Shown here: positions 36,401 to 45,600 of the stretch, piece by piece
How positions within the stretch are numbered: position 1 is the first letter of the stretch
How the letters are laid out: each line of letters opens with the position of its first letter
Assembly: GCA_035696245.1 (NCBI GenBank)
Contig: DASRQW010000369.1
Coordinates: 1 to 49,521, forward strand
Reading direction: 5' to 3'
DNA: 49,521 nt
Source of the DNA: Longimicrobiaceae bacterium
GTDB lineage: Bacteria > Gemmatimonadota > Gemmatimonadetes > Longimicrobiales > Longimicrobiaceae
Translations under genes and position numbers: made by a program
The notes under the pieces: model-generated
Database searches by the model: none
Told to the model about the DNA's origin: nothing
Seen by the model: only the letters and a program-made list of their open reading frames with translations

Positions 36401-37331
36401 CTGCCGCGGGCCGTGGACGGCCTCGCTCGACGCGCGCGCCGCCATCCACCCGGACCTGGGCGGGCAGCTCGGCCGCCGGCTCACCCTGTCGGTCGATGCG
36501 AGCAACCTGCCCGCGGGCGTCGACCGGCTGCTGCACGGCAGCGACAACCTGCACGGCTGGGGCAGCAACGGCTTCGGGCAGGACCCCACGCTGCTGTACC
36601 CGCGCGGGTTCGACGCCTCCACCGGCCGCTTCCTCTACCAGGTCAACGAGCGCTTCGGCGAGACGCGCAGCTCGCGCTTCGGTCCCGGCTCGTCGTTCCA
36701 GGTGGCGCTCACCGGGCGGCTCACCGTGGGCCGTCAGGCTCCCGCGGGCGGGTTCGGCGGCGGGCTGGCGGGCATCGCGTTCGGCGGCTTCGGCGGCGGG
36801 GGTGGAGGCGGTGGAGGCGGTGGAGGCGGTCGCGGCGGCGGCGGGGGTGGTGATGGCGGCGGCCCCGGCGGTGGCGGGGGTGGCGGGGGCGGGTTCGATG
36901 TGGGTAACATCCTCACGCGCGTGATCCCGGACCCCATCACGCCGCTGATCGCGCTCAAGGACACGCTGCACCTGACCGACGAGCAGGTCGCGCGCCTGCG
37001 GGCTATCGGCGACTCGCTGAAGGTGAAGAACGACTCCGTGGCGGCCGAGATCCGCGCCGCGCTCGCCCCGCCGGCCGACACCACCGCCGCAGGCCGCGCG
37101 GGCGGACGCCGGGCGGGCGGTGCCGGCGGCGGCGGGAACTTCGGCGAGATCTTCCAGCGCTTCGGCCCGCGCATCACGCAGGCGCGCACCAACGTGCAGA
37201 AGGCGCTCGACGAGGCCAAGGCGGTGCTCACGGCGGACCAGTGGCGGAAGGTGCCCGCCGCCATCCGCAACGTCCTCGGCCCCTTCGGCCCCGGCATCCC
37301 CGGCGGCGGCGGCGGACGGCCCCGCGGGTGA
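33495..37331 (+). CDS. TonB-dependent outer-membrane receptor with C-terminal Spy/CpxP-like LTxxQ extension
   Basis: 1278 aa. Signal peptide (1-25, YLRFLALLLLLAPGALAAQ). A carboxypeptidase-regulatory-like beta domain (about 28-110: ISGRVLGPDGKPVPGARVQALS) and a plug domain (about 145-260: NVDAATIASLVPGVVTTPS ... NQITLDGTSF) follow. The long 22-strand-type barrel runs to about residue 1080, ending in the aromatic beta-strand SSFQVALTGRLTVG. A glycine-rich linker (about 1088-1135) comes next. The final helical domain has two LTxxQ motifs (LHLTDEQVARL about 1158; VLTADQWRKV about 1245), as in Spy/CpxP periplasmic chaperones. It resembles the large OAR/SusC-like receptors. The substrate is not readable. 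ATG 33507 is an alternative start. A UUCG-capped terminator follows. Confidence 0.88.
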   Translation: MAVPMRYLRFLALLLLLAPGALAAQVGVTTDIISGRVLGPDGKPVPGARVQALSAESGVTRGATTSAEGRYTITFPDGGGRYRVTVNAPGVGVAVSTVARSADEDVLLANFRLTTQTFALQAVEARAQRAPAPGRNESAGGTERGVSGELANRLPLENVDAATIASLVPGVVTTPSADSSESRNSFSVAGQRASQNQITLDGTSFSSRLTGGQAGGGSPIGVPQEGIRGTNVVTNTFDVARGEFSGGLVAMTTRSGTNNVQGSFSYALRDPALQTTAGSAFTGGGYTQNRLSGGVGGPLIKDKLFYYTSFTLQRRSDDLFSLTPGQDAPIEALGVAPDSVSRFLGILGSRYALPATGQTGDFTRVGDALSTLGRVDYTINDRQTLTVRGLYNRSTQDNARIGFLDTRQNGGQAGSTSYGGIATLTSRFGESWINELRASYNSDVREQDPYAVLPEGRVRVASELDDGTVGVNTLVFGGDRSMPTSTAERTVEVSDELSRLLRDTHRVKLGAFFNHAGFTQQTTANRLGSFSFNSLADLEAGRAVSFTRSLSPGDVSGGGISSSLYLGDTWRPTTQLQLTFGLRGEMSRFDNTPAANPLIPQLFPGYATDRVPNELHVSPRAGFSYRLSEQGAPLRLVRGGVGEFRGRAPYSLYAGALQQTGLGGGELQLNCIGPQTPVPDWAAYAGDPATIPTQCVGGGSGTVDPLRRPNVTLFENGFGAPRTWRASFGYQTQLLRTLGATIDANYTLGVNQFDVRDLNLNTTPAFALQDEGSRPVFVPASSIVPTTGEVSLFESRLHPELAHVFALDSDLRSHTAQVTLGLNGSLPRRIFFQTSYTFSRSTDQSSFSGGSGLQGFGAVPVAGNPNVREWATSDLERRHSFNTILGWPVNSALDLTLIGRASSGGPFTPLVGGDINGDGLRNDRAFIFDPASAPDPVLAQGMQNLLAGTSGRVRECLESQLGRVASRNSCRGPWTASLDARAAIHPDLGGQLGRRLTLSVDASNLPAGVDRLLHGSDNLHGWGSNGFGQDPTLLYPRGFDASTGRFLYQVNERFGETRSSRFGPGSSFQVALTGRLTVGRQAPAGGFGGGLAGIAFGGFGGGGGGGGGGGGGRGGGGGGDGGGPGGGGGGGGGFDVGNILTRVIPDPITPLIALKDTLHLTDEQVARLRAIGDSLKVKNDSVAAEIRAALAPPADTTAAGRAGGRRAGGAGGGGNFGEIFQRFGPRITQARTNVQKALDEAKAVLTADQWRKVPAAIRNVLGPFGPGIPGGGGGRPRG

Positions 37332-37378
37332 TGCATCCCCGCCCGCCCGTGCGACGAACGGCGGGTAATCGGTAGATG

Positions 37379-37422
37379 AACGAGAAACCCCGGTCCTCTT
37401 CGGAGGATCGGGGCTTCTCGTT
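37379..37422 (+). terminator. UUCG-capped terminator of the TonB receptor gene
   Basis: AACGAGAAACCCCGGTCCTC and GAGGATCGGGGCTTCTCGTT pair over nearly 20 bp, capped by a TTCG tetraloop. It lies 48 nt past the stop. Confidence 0.85.
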
Positions 37423-37464
37423 TGGGTCGATGGTGTGGCGGTGAGATCGTCGCGGGCGGAAAGG

Positions 37465-37510
37465 GCCCCCTCCCCCGGCCCCTCCCCCAAAACTGCCTGG
37501 GGGAGGGGAG
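37465..37510 (-). repeat. G-rich REP-like repeat, copy D (left half of an inverted pair)
   Basis: Same module as copy B: CCCCCTCCCCCGGCCCCTCC, hairpin loop AAAACTGCCT, GGGGGAGGGG. It is almost the exact reverse complement of copy E. Confidence 0.8.
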
Positions 37511-37717
37511 ACCAGAAGTGCGTGGCGTGGGGTGGGAGGCGGCCGTAAGGCTAAGCAAGCCTTGAAGATACCCGGATCGTTCGGTGTGGTTGTCGGCCCG
37601 TTTGCCGACGCCGCAAACAGATCGGACGGGCGACGTCCGTCGATCGCCGTATACCGCCTCGTCGCGCCGGCTCCGAATGCCAGGCTGGACGCAAACCTCA
37701 CCCTCGCGACGATTTAG

Positions 37718-37772
37718 CTCCCCTCCCCCAGGCAGTTTTGGGGGAGGGGCTGGGGGAGGGGGCGCCCTTCAT
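37718..37772 (+). repeat. G-rich REP-like repeat, copy E (right half of an inverted pair)
   Basis: CTCCCCTCCCCCAGGCAGTT then TTGGGGGAGGGG and a G-rich tail. It is the reverse complement of copy D with about one mismatch and ends 8 nt from the stop of the peptidoglycan-binding gene. Confidence 0.8.
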
Positions 37773-37779
37773 CCCGCGC

Positions 37780-38739
37780 TCACCCGAACGGCACCAGCCG
37801 GATGCCGTACGTCGCCAGGTCGATGCTCATCCCGTGCACCTTACCCTTCCCGTCGGCGATGGCGAGCTTCCGGGAGCGCACGTCCTCCACGAACTTCGGG
37901 TTGGCGGCCTCGGCGCGGCGGTTGGCGACGATGCGCAGGCGGGCGACCTCGGCGTCCTCGCGGCTGAGCGTGGCTGGCAGCGCGGCGAAGTCGGCCTGGA
38001 TCTGCGCCTTCGTCGCGTCCTTGATGCTGCCGTTCTGCACCACGATGTCGAACATCAGCGCGGCGGCGCGCTCGGACCACACGCCGTACGCGGCGCACAT
38101 CTTCAGGCCCTGCTGAAAGCGGTCGTTCGCGCCGTCCACCTGCATCTGCTGGAACGAGTCCACGCGGCCCAGCGCCTTGAAGCGGCTGCGCCACGGCTCC
38201 ACCACGTGGTGCTTGTCGTCCTGGATGCCCGCGGCCCAGGCGAGCTGCGCCGCCTTGTCCTGTGCGAGCATCGCGTGCACCGCCGCGTAGCCGTCGCCGA
38301 ACGCCGCCTTCATGTCGGCCGTGTGCTCCGTGTCCATGCGCTTGAGCAGCGGCTGGAGGGTGCCCTGGCCCAGGTTCCACTGCAGCACGCCCAGGCTGAT
38401 GCCCTGCCCGTCGAAGCTGCCCGCCAGCCCGCAGAAGCAGTCCGGCACGCCCGCCTCCGTCTCGAACGCGGCGGTGAGCGCCAGGCAGCGGTACGCGAGC
38501 GGCTTCTCCGCCAGCGACGGGGCTTTCGGCGCGGCGGGCTGGAAGAGCGACGCCCAGGTGACCGGGTCCACGATTCCGGTGGTGGAGAGTCCGGCCTTCG
38601 CCTGGAACTGCTGCACCCCGCGCTCCACCCCGCCGCCGAACGCGTCGTCGATGGGGCCGGGGTAGAAGCCCAGCTCCTGCAAGCGCACCTCGATGCGGGT
38701 CACGTCGGGACCCCTGGACCCACGCTGGTAGACGGTCAT
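37780..38739 (-). CDS. Peptidoglycan-binding-domain enzyme-like protein
   Basis: 319 aa with no signal peptide. Residues about 4-70 are a PG_binding_1 repeat (GPDVTRIEVRLQELGFYPGPIDDAFGGGVERGVQQFQAKAGLSTTGIVDPVTW). The rest (about 90-315) is a helical, lysozyme/chitosanase-like domain: an acidic residue in LTAAFETEAG is followed by SFDGQGISLGVLQWNLGQGTL, the E ... D-G-x-G-I-S-x-G pattern of such glycan hydrolases. Its activity is inference. Without a signal peptide it may be exported by another route or released on lysis. GAGG lies 5 nt before ATG 38739. Confidence 0.78.
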   Translation of the reverse strand: MTVYQRGSRGPDVTRIEVRLQELGFYPGPIDDAFGGGVERGVQQFQAKAGLSTTGIVDPVTWASLFQPAAPKAPSLAEKPLAYRCLALTAAFETEAGVPDCFCGLAGSFDGQGISLGVLQWNLGQGTLQPLLKRMDTEHTADMKAAFGDGYAAVHAMLAQDKAAQLAWAAGIQDDKHHVVEPWRSRFKALGRVDSFQQMQVDGANDRFQQGLKMCAAYGVWSERAAALMFDIVVQNGSIKDATKAQIQADFAALPATLSREDAEVARLRIVANRRAEAANPKFVEDVRSRKLAIADGKGKVHGMSIDLATYGIRLVPFG

Positions 38740-38927
38740 TGCGGCCTCGTGAAACGGGAGGTTCGATGGATGGCGCGCAGTCGGGCGATGCCGCGCGGAC
38801 GCACGGATGCGCCGCGGGAACCTTCGAGTCGTGCGCCTGGGAAGATGCGGGGTGAGGATGCGGCGGACGGGGAGGAGATGTCCGCTCGCGACACAATTTG
38901 GCGGGGGATCGGCGGGTTGGGAAGAGG

Positions 38928-38985
38928 CCCTCACCCGGCGGCCCGAGAGCCGCCACCCTCTCCCACAACCGCGTGGGAGAGGGAA
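38928..38985. repeat. Double-hairpin repeat
   Basis: GGCGGC...GCCGCC is followed by an 11-bp stem CCCTCTCCCAC ... GTGGGAGAGGG with a 6-nt loop. The style is similar to the G-rich repeats but the sequence differs. Confidence 0.6.
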
Positions 38986-39108
38986 CGTACTGCGTGGTGT
39001 CGCGAGGGAAGGTTGGGTGTGCTTCAGCAGGATGGGCGAATTGCGTCGGCCGATGCGATGGGCACCGTCGCGTGCCGCGATCCACCGGCCGTAGCCGCGG
39101 AGGTGGGG

Positions 39109-39135
39109 TCCCGCCGTTGTAGCGCGCGGGTTTAT
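39109..39135 (-). repeat. Dispersed GGGCTACGACGG repeat, copy 3 (diverged)
   Basis: On the minus strand, ATAAACCCGCGCGCTACAAC then GGCGGGA, aligning with copy 1 (GTAAACGCGCGGGCTACGAC). Confidence 0.45.
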
Positions 39136-39344
39136 CCTCCAGGGCGAGGCGGTCGGCGACTTCCGTTCGGCGCTGCCTATCCCCTCCACGGCGATTGCGG
39201 CGGCGACTGCCCATCCGGCGCTGTCTATCGCTAGGGCGGTGCGGCCGTGCTGCCAACTTCCGCTCAGGATCTCCAGCCGCGAGACCTCTCCCGACCGCCA
39301 TCTACTGCCGGATACGATGGCTGAAGTGCGGCAGCAGGGCCGCG

Positions 39345-41042
39345 CTACTTCGCCGCGGCGGCGATCATGGGCTCGGGGTGGAGCTCCACCAGGCCCTCGT
39401 CCTTGAGGGCGGTGGGCAGGGTAAGGCGGAAGTTGCTGCCCACGCCGGGGGTGGACGTGACCTCGAGCGAGCCGTCCAGCAGGCGCGCCAGGCGGCGCGA
39501 GATGGGCAGACCCAGCCCGGTGCCCTGGTGCTGGTTGGGTTGCGAGAGCTGCACGAACTCGTCGAAGATCTTCTCGTGGTCTTCCGCGGCGATGCCCTCG
39601 CCGTGGTCCTGCACCGATACCTCCACCCCGCCCTCCTCGCGCGGCCGGCACGTCACCTCGATGGGCTTGCCCGCGCCGAACTTGATGGCGTTGGAGAGCA
39701 GGTTCAGCAGGATCTGCCGCACGCGCCGCGGGTCGGTGACCACCGTCACGGGGTCGCCCTCGGGGATCAGCGTCAGCTCCGACCCGTGCTCGTCCGCCAG
39801 GGGCCGTACGGTGACGAAGAGCTCCTGCACCAGCGCCGGGAAGGCGACCGTCTGCACCTCCAGCTCGATCTTGCCCGCCTCGATCTTGGACAGGTCCAGG
39901 ATGTCGTTCACCAGTTCCAGCAGGTGCTTCGCGGCCTTGTTCGCCCGCTCGATGCCGTTGGTCTGCTCGGGGTTCAGCGGGCCGTAGATGTTGTCCAGGA
40001 GCAGCGAGCTGTAGCCCAGGATGGCGTTGATGGGGGTGCGCAGCTCGTGGCTCATGCTGGCGTAGAAGCGGCTGCGGGCGCTCATGGCCGTCTCCAGCTC
40101 CAGCTGCCGCACCTGCAATTGCTCGTTCGCCAGCTTCAGCTCGGCCGTGGTGTTCGCCAGGCTCACCGCCTGCTGCCGCAGCGCCTCCTCGGCCGCGTGG
40201 CGCTCGGAGACGTCGCGCGCAATGACGGTGAACACCTTCTCCGTCTTCAGGTCCAGGCACGAGACCGACGCCTCGATGGGGAACGACTGGCCGTCGCGCC
40301 GCACGCCCTGCATCTCCAGGCTGGGCGGTGCCGCCGGCGCGGGCTCGTCGGCTCCGCGGCCGCCGGCGCCCTGGCAGATGGCGGCCAGGTGGTCGCCGCC
40401 CAGCGAGGGGTTGAAGAAGCGGTCCACCGGCGAGCCCACCGCCTCCTCGGCCGGGTAGCCGAACATGCGCTCGGCCGCGGCGTTGAAGATGGTGACCTTC
40501 TGGCCCTCGTCGAAGGTGATGATGGCCTCCATGGCCGAGCCCACGATCTCGGCCATGCGCGCCTCGCTCTCCAGCAGGCGCGCCATGTGGCGCATCTCCA
40601 GCTCGCGGCGCTCGCCCTCGCGCAGCAGCTTCTCCTGCTCCTTCAGCTGCTCCGTCTTCAGGTACAGGTCCACGAAGACGCCCACCTTGCTGCGCAGCAC
40701 GTCCGGGTGGAAGGGCTTGAACATGTAGTCCACCGCGCCCACCGAGTAGCCCTCGAAGACGAAGGCGTCCTCCTTGTTGATGGCGGTGAGGAAGATGATG
40801 GGCGTGTGGCGGCTCTTCTCGCGGCTCTTGATCAGCTTGGCCGTCTCGAAGCCGTTGAGCCCCGGCATCTGCACGTCGAGGAGGATGACCGCGAAGTCGT
40901 GGACCAGCACCTGGCGCAGCGCCTCCTCGCCGCTGGCCGCGCGCACCAGCTCGTGGCCCAGCGGCTCCAGGATGGCCTCCAGCGCCAGCAGGTTCTCGGG
41001 GCGGTCGTCTACCGTGAGGATCTTGGCCGCAGCGGGGCTCAC
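39345..41042 (-). CDS. REC-PAS-histidine kinase (hybrid with N-terminal receiver)
   Basis: 565 aa, cytoplasmic. Receiver at 1-125 ([14 protein letters not shown], phospho-acceptor D56 in [13 protein letters not shown] in FKPFHP). A coiled linker follows ([22 protein letters not shown]), then PAS (about 160-290: [30 protein letters not shown]), a second short coil, HisKA with H332 in SHELRTPIN, and HATPase (N-box [33 protein letters not shown]). The receiver-first order suggests it is itself switched by phosphorylation from another kinase, perhaps the poly-HAMP kinase upstream. GTG 41042 overlaps the cheB stop by 4 nt (GTGA). It is the last gene of the operon. Confidence 0.92.
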   Translation of the reverse strand: MSPAAAKILTVDDRPENLLALEAILEPLGHELVRAASGEEALRQVLVHDFAVILLDVQMPGLNGFETAKLIKSREKSRHTPIIFLTAINKEDAFVFEGYSVGAVDYMFKPFHPDVLRSKVGVFVDLYLKTEQLKEQEKLLREGERRELEMRHMARLLESEARMAEIVGSAMEAIITFDEGQKVTIFNAAAERMFGYPAEEAVGSPVDRFFNPSLGGDHLAAICQGAGGRGADEPAPAAPPSLEMQGVRRDGQSFPIEASVSCLDLKTEKVFTVIARDVSERHAAEEALRQQAVSLANTTAELKLANEQLQVRQLELETAMSARSRFYASMSHELRTPINAILGYSSLLLDNIYGPLNPEQTNGIERANKAAKHLLELVNDILDLSKIEAGKIELEVQTVAFPALVQELFVTVRPLADEHGSELTLIPEGDPVTVVTDPRRVRQILLNLLSNAIKFGAGKPIEVTCRPREEGGVEVSVQDHGEGIAAEDHEKIFDEFVQLSQPNQHQGTGLGLPISRRLARLLDGSLEVTSTPGVGSNFRLTLPTALKDEGLVELHPEPMIAAAAK

Positions 41043-41644
41043 GCCGCACCGTCCGTGCAGGGGGGAAGCCGGCGCCCGCGGATGGCCGCCAGGTACGGGG
41101 CTATGCGGCCCAGCGGCAGCACGCACGCCTCGGGCACCAGGCGCAGGGCGGCCTGCGGCATCACGCGGACGTCGGCGGTGGCGGGGTCCTGCACCACGCC
41201 GCGGCCGCCGCGGTCCACGATGCGGCGCAGGCCCCGCGAGCCGTCGCCGTTGGCGCCGGTGAGCACCACGCCGATGGCGTCGGGGCCGTACTCGTCGGCC
41301 ACGGCCTCGAAGGTCACGTCGATCGAAGGGCGGCTGAAGCGCACCGGCTCGTCCACGGTCAGGGCGAAGGATCCGCCGTCCACCAGCATGTGGTAGTCGG
41401 GAGGGGCGATGTACACTCGGCCGGGCAAGATCTCTTCCTTGTCGGCGGCCTCGCACACCGGCAGCGCCGTGCACTCCTGCAGCAGCTCGCACAGCAGCTG
41501 CGAGTCCTTGCTGCGGTGCTGCACCACGGCCACCGGGATGTCGAAGTTGCCCGGCAGCCCGCCCACCAGCGCCCGCAGCGCCGTGAGCCCGCCCGCCGAG
41601 GCGCCCACCACCACCATCCGGTACCCGGGCGCGACCCCGTCCAC
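41039..41644 (-). CDS. cheB: CheB-type protein-glutamate methylesterase without receiver domain
   Basis: 201 aa, only the catalytic domain. The triad is readable: S16 in VGASAGG, H43 in VVQHRS, D134 in TGANGDGSRGL. It removes methyl groups from (or deamidates) signalling-protein glutamates. The usual N-terminal receiver is absent, so control must come from elsewhere, e.g. the receiver of the next protein. GTG 41644 shares its G with the cheR stop (TAGTG), giving tight translational coupling on both sides. Confidence 0.93.
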   Translation of the reverse strand: MDGVAPGYRMVVVGASAGGLTALRALVGGLPGNFDIPVAVVQHRSKDSQLLCELLQECTALPVCEAADKEEILPGRVYIAPPDYHMLVDGGSFALTVDEPVRFSRPSIDVTFEAVADEYGPDAIGVVLTGANGDGSRGLRRIVDRGGRGVVQDPATADVRVMPQAALRLVPEACVLPLGRIAPYLAAIRGRRLPPCTDGAA

Positions 41645-42510
41645 TACCTGACCCTCCGGTAGATCTTCTCGCGCGGGTCCAGCGCGTCGTAGCACGGCTC
41701 GAACCGCGAGAACCGCAGCGACTCCTTGTTGCCCAGCGCCAGCACCCCGAACATCGCCAGGCTGTTGTAGAAGAGCTCGTGCACCCGGTTCTGGAGGTCG
41801 CGGTCGAAGTAGATCATCACGTTCCGGCACAGGATCACGTTGAACTCCGAGAAGGAGCCGTCGGTCACCAGGTTGTGCTGCGAGAAGACCACGTTGCGCG
41901 TGAGCGACGAGTTGAACAGCGCCCCGTCGTACATCGCCGTGTAGTACTCCGAGAACGACCGCTTGCCCCCCGCGCGCATGTAGTTCTGCGTGTACTCCTG
42001 CATCTTCTCCAGCGGGAAGATGCCGGCCTTGGCCCGGTGCAGCACCACCTCGTTGATGTCGGTGGCATAGATGCGGGCGCGGTCGTACAGCCCCTCCTCC
42101 TCCAGCAGGATCGCCATGGAGTACACCTCCTCGCCCGTGGAGCACCCCGCGTGCCACAGGCGGATGAAGGGGTACGTGCGCAGCAGGGGCACCACCGTCT
42201 CCCGGAACGCCAGGTAGAAGCTGGGGTCGCGGTACATGGCCGTGACGTTGATGGAGAGATCCAGCAGCAGCTTCTCCATCATCCCCGAGTCGTGCAGCAC
42301 GCGCTCCTGCAGCGCGCTCACCGTGCGCAGCCCCTCGGCCTGGATGCGCTTCCAGAGCCGGCGCTTCAGCGAGGTGTAGGCGTACGAGCGGAAGTCGAAG
42401 CCGTAGTGCCGGAACACCCCCTCCAGGAGCAGCTCGATCTCCAGCTTCTCCAGGTCCTTCGCGTAGCTGTCGGGCGTGTCGGGCAGTGTGACCGCGTTGT
42501 CCGCCGGCAT
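41644..42510 (-). CDS. cheR: CheR-type protein-glutamate methyltransferase
   Basis: 288 aa. An N-terminal helical domain (about 15-85: LLLEGVFRHYGFDFRSYAYTSLKRRLWKRI) and a SAM-binding methyltransferase domain (about 95-285: RLWHAGCSTGEEVYSMAILL, ARIYATDINEVVL, FNVILCRNVMIYFDRDLQ) are both CheR signatures. It methylates glutamates on a signalling partner. No methyl-accepting chemotaxis receptor gene is in the window; the upstream poly-HAMP kinase is the nearest candidate substrate. The start at ATG 42510 has CGGAG 4-5 nt upstream. It follows the kinase gene by 127 nt. Confidence 0.94.
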   Translation of the reverse strand: MPADNAVTLPDTPDSYAKDLEKLEIELLLEGVFRHYGFDFRSYAYTSLKRRLWKRIQAEGLRTVSALQERVLHDSGMMEKLLLDLSINVTAMYRDPSFYLAFRETVVPLLRTYPFIRLWHAGCSTGEEVYSMAILLEEEGLYDRARIYATDINEVVLHRAKAGIFPLEKMQEYTQNYMRAGGKRSFSEYYTAMYDGALFNSSLTRNVVFSQHNLVTDGSFSEFNVILCRNVMIYFDRDLQNRVHELFYNSLAMFGVLALGNKESLRFSRFEPCYDALDPREKIYRRVR

Positions 42511-42637
42511 GTCGCTCCGTTGCAAGTCGCTGCGGCGCCGCATCATGCGGACGCCCCTGGCCGGAGCACAGGCAAAGCCGGTGCCGCGCCCCCGGCCGCG
42601 CACGCGCGCCGCCGAGGGAACGGCCCCCTCACCCTCC

Positions 42638-45600
42638 CTACCGGTACAGCCACACCCGCATCAGCGACAGCAGCTGGTCGGTGTCCACCGGCTTGGTGAT
42701 GTAGTCCGAGGCGCCCGACGCGATCGACTTCTCGCGGTCGCCCTTCATCGCCTTGGCCGTGAGCGAGATGATGGGCAGGTTCGCGAACGACTCCATCTCG
42801 CGTATGGCCTTGGTCGTCTCGTAGCCGTCCATCTCCGGCATCATCACGTCCATCAGCACCAGGTCCACGTCGGGGTTCGCCTTCAGTGTCTCGATGGCGT
42901 CCCGGCCGTTCTCGGCGAAGACCACGTTCATCCCCTGGCTCTCCAGCACGCTGGTGAGCGAGAAGATGTTCCGCACGTCGTCGTCGACCACCATGATCTT
43001 CTTGCCGGCGAAGGTGCTGTCGGCATTGTGCAGCTGCTCCAGCATGCGGCGCTTCTGCTCGGGCAGGCGCGCCTCGATGCGGTGCAGGAAGAGCGCGGTC
43101 TCGTCGAGCAGCCGCTCCGGGCTCTTCACGTCCTTGATGATGATGGTCTCCGCGTACCGCCGGAGCTGCGTCTCCTCCTGCGGGCTCAGGTCCTTGCCCG
43201 TGTAGATGATGATGGGCGTGTTCTGGAGCTCCGGGTTGCTCTTCACCGTCTCCAGCAGCTTGAAGCCGTCCATGTCGTGCAGGCCCAGGTCCAGAACCAT
43301 GCAGTCGAAGTGGCTGCCGCCCAGCTGCTCCAGCGCCTCCTGCGCGCTGCCCACCGCCACGATCTCCACGTCGTCCTCGCCCACCAGCTCGATGATGCTC
43401 TTGCGCTGGGTCTCGTCGTCCTCCACCACCAGCAGGCGCTTGACCGCGGTGGAGATGAAGGTGGAGATCTGCTCGAACGCGCCCTCCAGCGCCTCCTGCG
43501 TGACCGGCTTCTCCAGGTAGCTGATGGCACCCGAGCGCAGCCCCTGCTGCCGCTTGTCGGCCGCCGAGACGATGTGCACGGGGATGTGGCGCGTCTCTGC
43601 GTGGTGCTTCAGCCGGTCCAGCACCGTCCACCCGTCGATGCCCGGGAGGTCGATGTCGAGCGTGACCGCGTCGGGCCCGTACTGCGCCACCAGGTCCAGC
43701 CCGGTTTCGCCGTCGAGCGCCACGATACCCTTGAAGCCCTTCTCGCGGGCCATGTCCAGCAGGATGCGCGCGAACGGCACGTCGTTCTCCACGATGAGCA
43801 CCGTGCGGTCGCCCGGCTCGATGGCCGCCCGGTCGTCGTGGATGGCGCCCTGCCCGCCCTCGCGCGGCACCCGCCGCCGCTCGGGCGCCGGGGCCGGGAT
43901 CGACCGCGTGGCCGTGCCCGCCGGCAGCGCCCCGGCGTTGGCCATCGCCCGCCGCTCCTCGGCGGCCTCCACGTCCTCGTCCATCCCGTCGTCGCCGCTC
44001 CAGTGCTCCGGCAGGAAGAGGGTGAACGTGCTGCCCTCGCCCTCGGCGCTCTCCACGCGGATCTCGCCGCCCAGCAGGCGCGCGATCTCGCGCGAGATGG
44101 ACAGGCCCAGGCCGGTGCCGCCGTACTTGCGGCTCGTGGTCCCGTCCGCCTGCTGGAACGCCTCGAAGATCAGCCGCTGCTTGTCCCTCGCGATCCCGAT
44201 GCCGGTGTCGCTGACCGCGAAGGCGATCACCGTCTCCGCCTCGTCGAGCGTGGGGTTGGCGAAGCGCCGCCCCTTGTCGGCCCGCCGCACGGTCAGCTTC
44301 ACCCCGCCCTCGGCCGTGAACTTGACCGCGTTGGCGATCAGGTTCTTCAGCACCTGCTGGAGGCGCTGGCCGTCGGTGTAGATGCTCTCCGGCAGCTCGC
44401 CGGCCAGGTCCACCTCGAACTGGAGGCCCTTCTGCTCGGCCACCGGCTGGAAGCTGCGCTGCACGTAGTCGCGCACGTCGGCCAGCAGCACGTCGCTGGG
44501 GTTCACCTCCATCTTGCCCGCCTCGACCTTGGAGAGGTCGAGCACGTCGTTGATCAGGTTCAGCAGGTCGGTGCCCGACGCCAGGATGGTCTGCGCGAAC
44601 TCCACCTGCTTCTCGCTCAGGTTCCCGTCCTTGTTGTCGGCCAGCAGCTTGGCCAGGATCAGCAGCGAGTTGAGCGGCGTCCGCAGCTCGTGGCTCATGT
44701 TGGCCAGGAACTCGGACTTGTACTTGGACGACAGGGCGAGCTGCGCCGCCTTCTCCTCCAGCGCCAGGCGCGCCGCCTCCACCTCGCTGTTCTTCTGCTC
44801 GACCTTGCGGTTCTGCTCGGCCAGCAGCGAGGCCTTCTCCTCCAGCTCCTCGTTGACCTGCTGGAGCTCCTCCTGCTGGTCCTTCAGCGCCTCTTCCGAA
44901 GCCTTCAGCGTCTTCGCCTGCGACTCCAGCTCGGCGTTCGTGCGCCGCAGCTCGTCCTGCTGCGCCTGCAGCTCCTGCGACTGGCTCTGCAGCTCCTGCG
45001 TGAGCTTCTGCGACTGCTCCAGCAGCTCCTCGGTGCGCATGTTGGCGGTGATCATGTTGAGCACCACGCCCACGCTCTCGGCCAGCTGGTCCAGGAAGAC
45101 CTGGTGAATGTCGGAGAACGGAAGGAACGAGGCGAGCTCGATGACCGCCTTCACGTCGCCCTCGAACAGGATGGGCAGCACCATGATGTTCCGCGGCGGG
45201 GCCTGGCCCAGCCCGGAGTTGATCATGATGTAGTCGTCCGGGACGCCGGTGAGCAGGATCGACTTCTTCTCCAGCGCCGCCTGCCCCACCAGCCCCTCGC
45301 CCAGGTGGAAGCGGTTCGCGACGTGCTTGCGCTGCTTGTACGCGTAGCTGGCGATCAGCTTCAGCACGGGCGTCTGCCCGTCCTGGTCCATGATGAAGAA
45401 CGCGCCGTGGTGGGCCGAGACCAGCGGCGTCAGCTCGCTCATGATGAGGCGCGACACCGACTCCAGGTCCTTCTGGCCCTGCATCATGCGGCTGAACTTG
45501 GCCAGGTTGGTCTTCAGCCAGTCCTGCTGCTTGTTCGTCTCCGTGGTCTCGCGAAGGTTCGCGATCATCTGGTTGACGTTGCGCTTCAGCTCGTCGAGCT

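Larger units (their letters stand above)
37332..37779. other. Non-coding gap with terminator and REPIN-like repeat pair
   Basis: Between the convergent TonB receptor and peptidoglycan-binding genes. It holds a UUCG terminator (37379-37422) and an inverted pair of G-rich repeats (37465-37510, 37718-37772) flanking about 207 bp that contain nothing recognisable. Confidence 0.7.
38740..39344. other. Non-coding gap with hairpin repeats
   Basis: No supportable gene. It contains a double-hairpin repeat (38928-38985), a GGGAAGATGCGG copy of the dispersed motif (about 38840) and a diverged copy of the GGGCTACGACGG repeat (39109-39135). Confidence 0.6.

Noticed and set aside
37511-37717. A transposable element with a gene between inverted repeats
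   Set aside because: The 207-bp spacer has no protein-like frame; at most it is a non-autonomous element, reported as a REPIN-like pair.
37780-38739. Prophage endolysin region
   Set aside because: The peptidoglycan-binding protein stands alone: no holin, structural or integrase genes are nearby.
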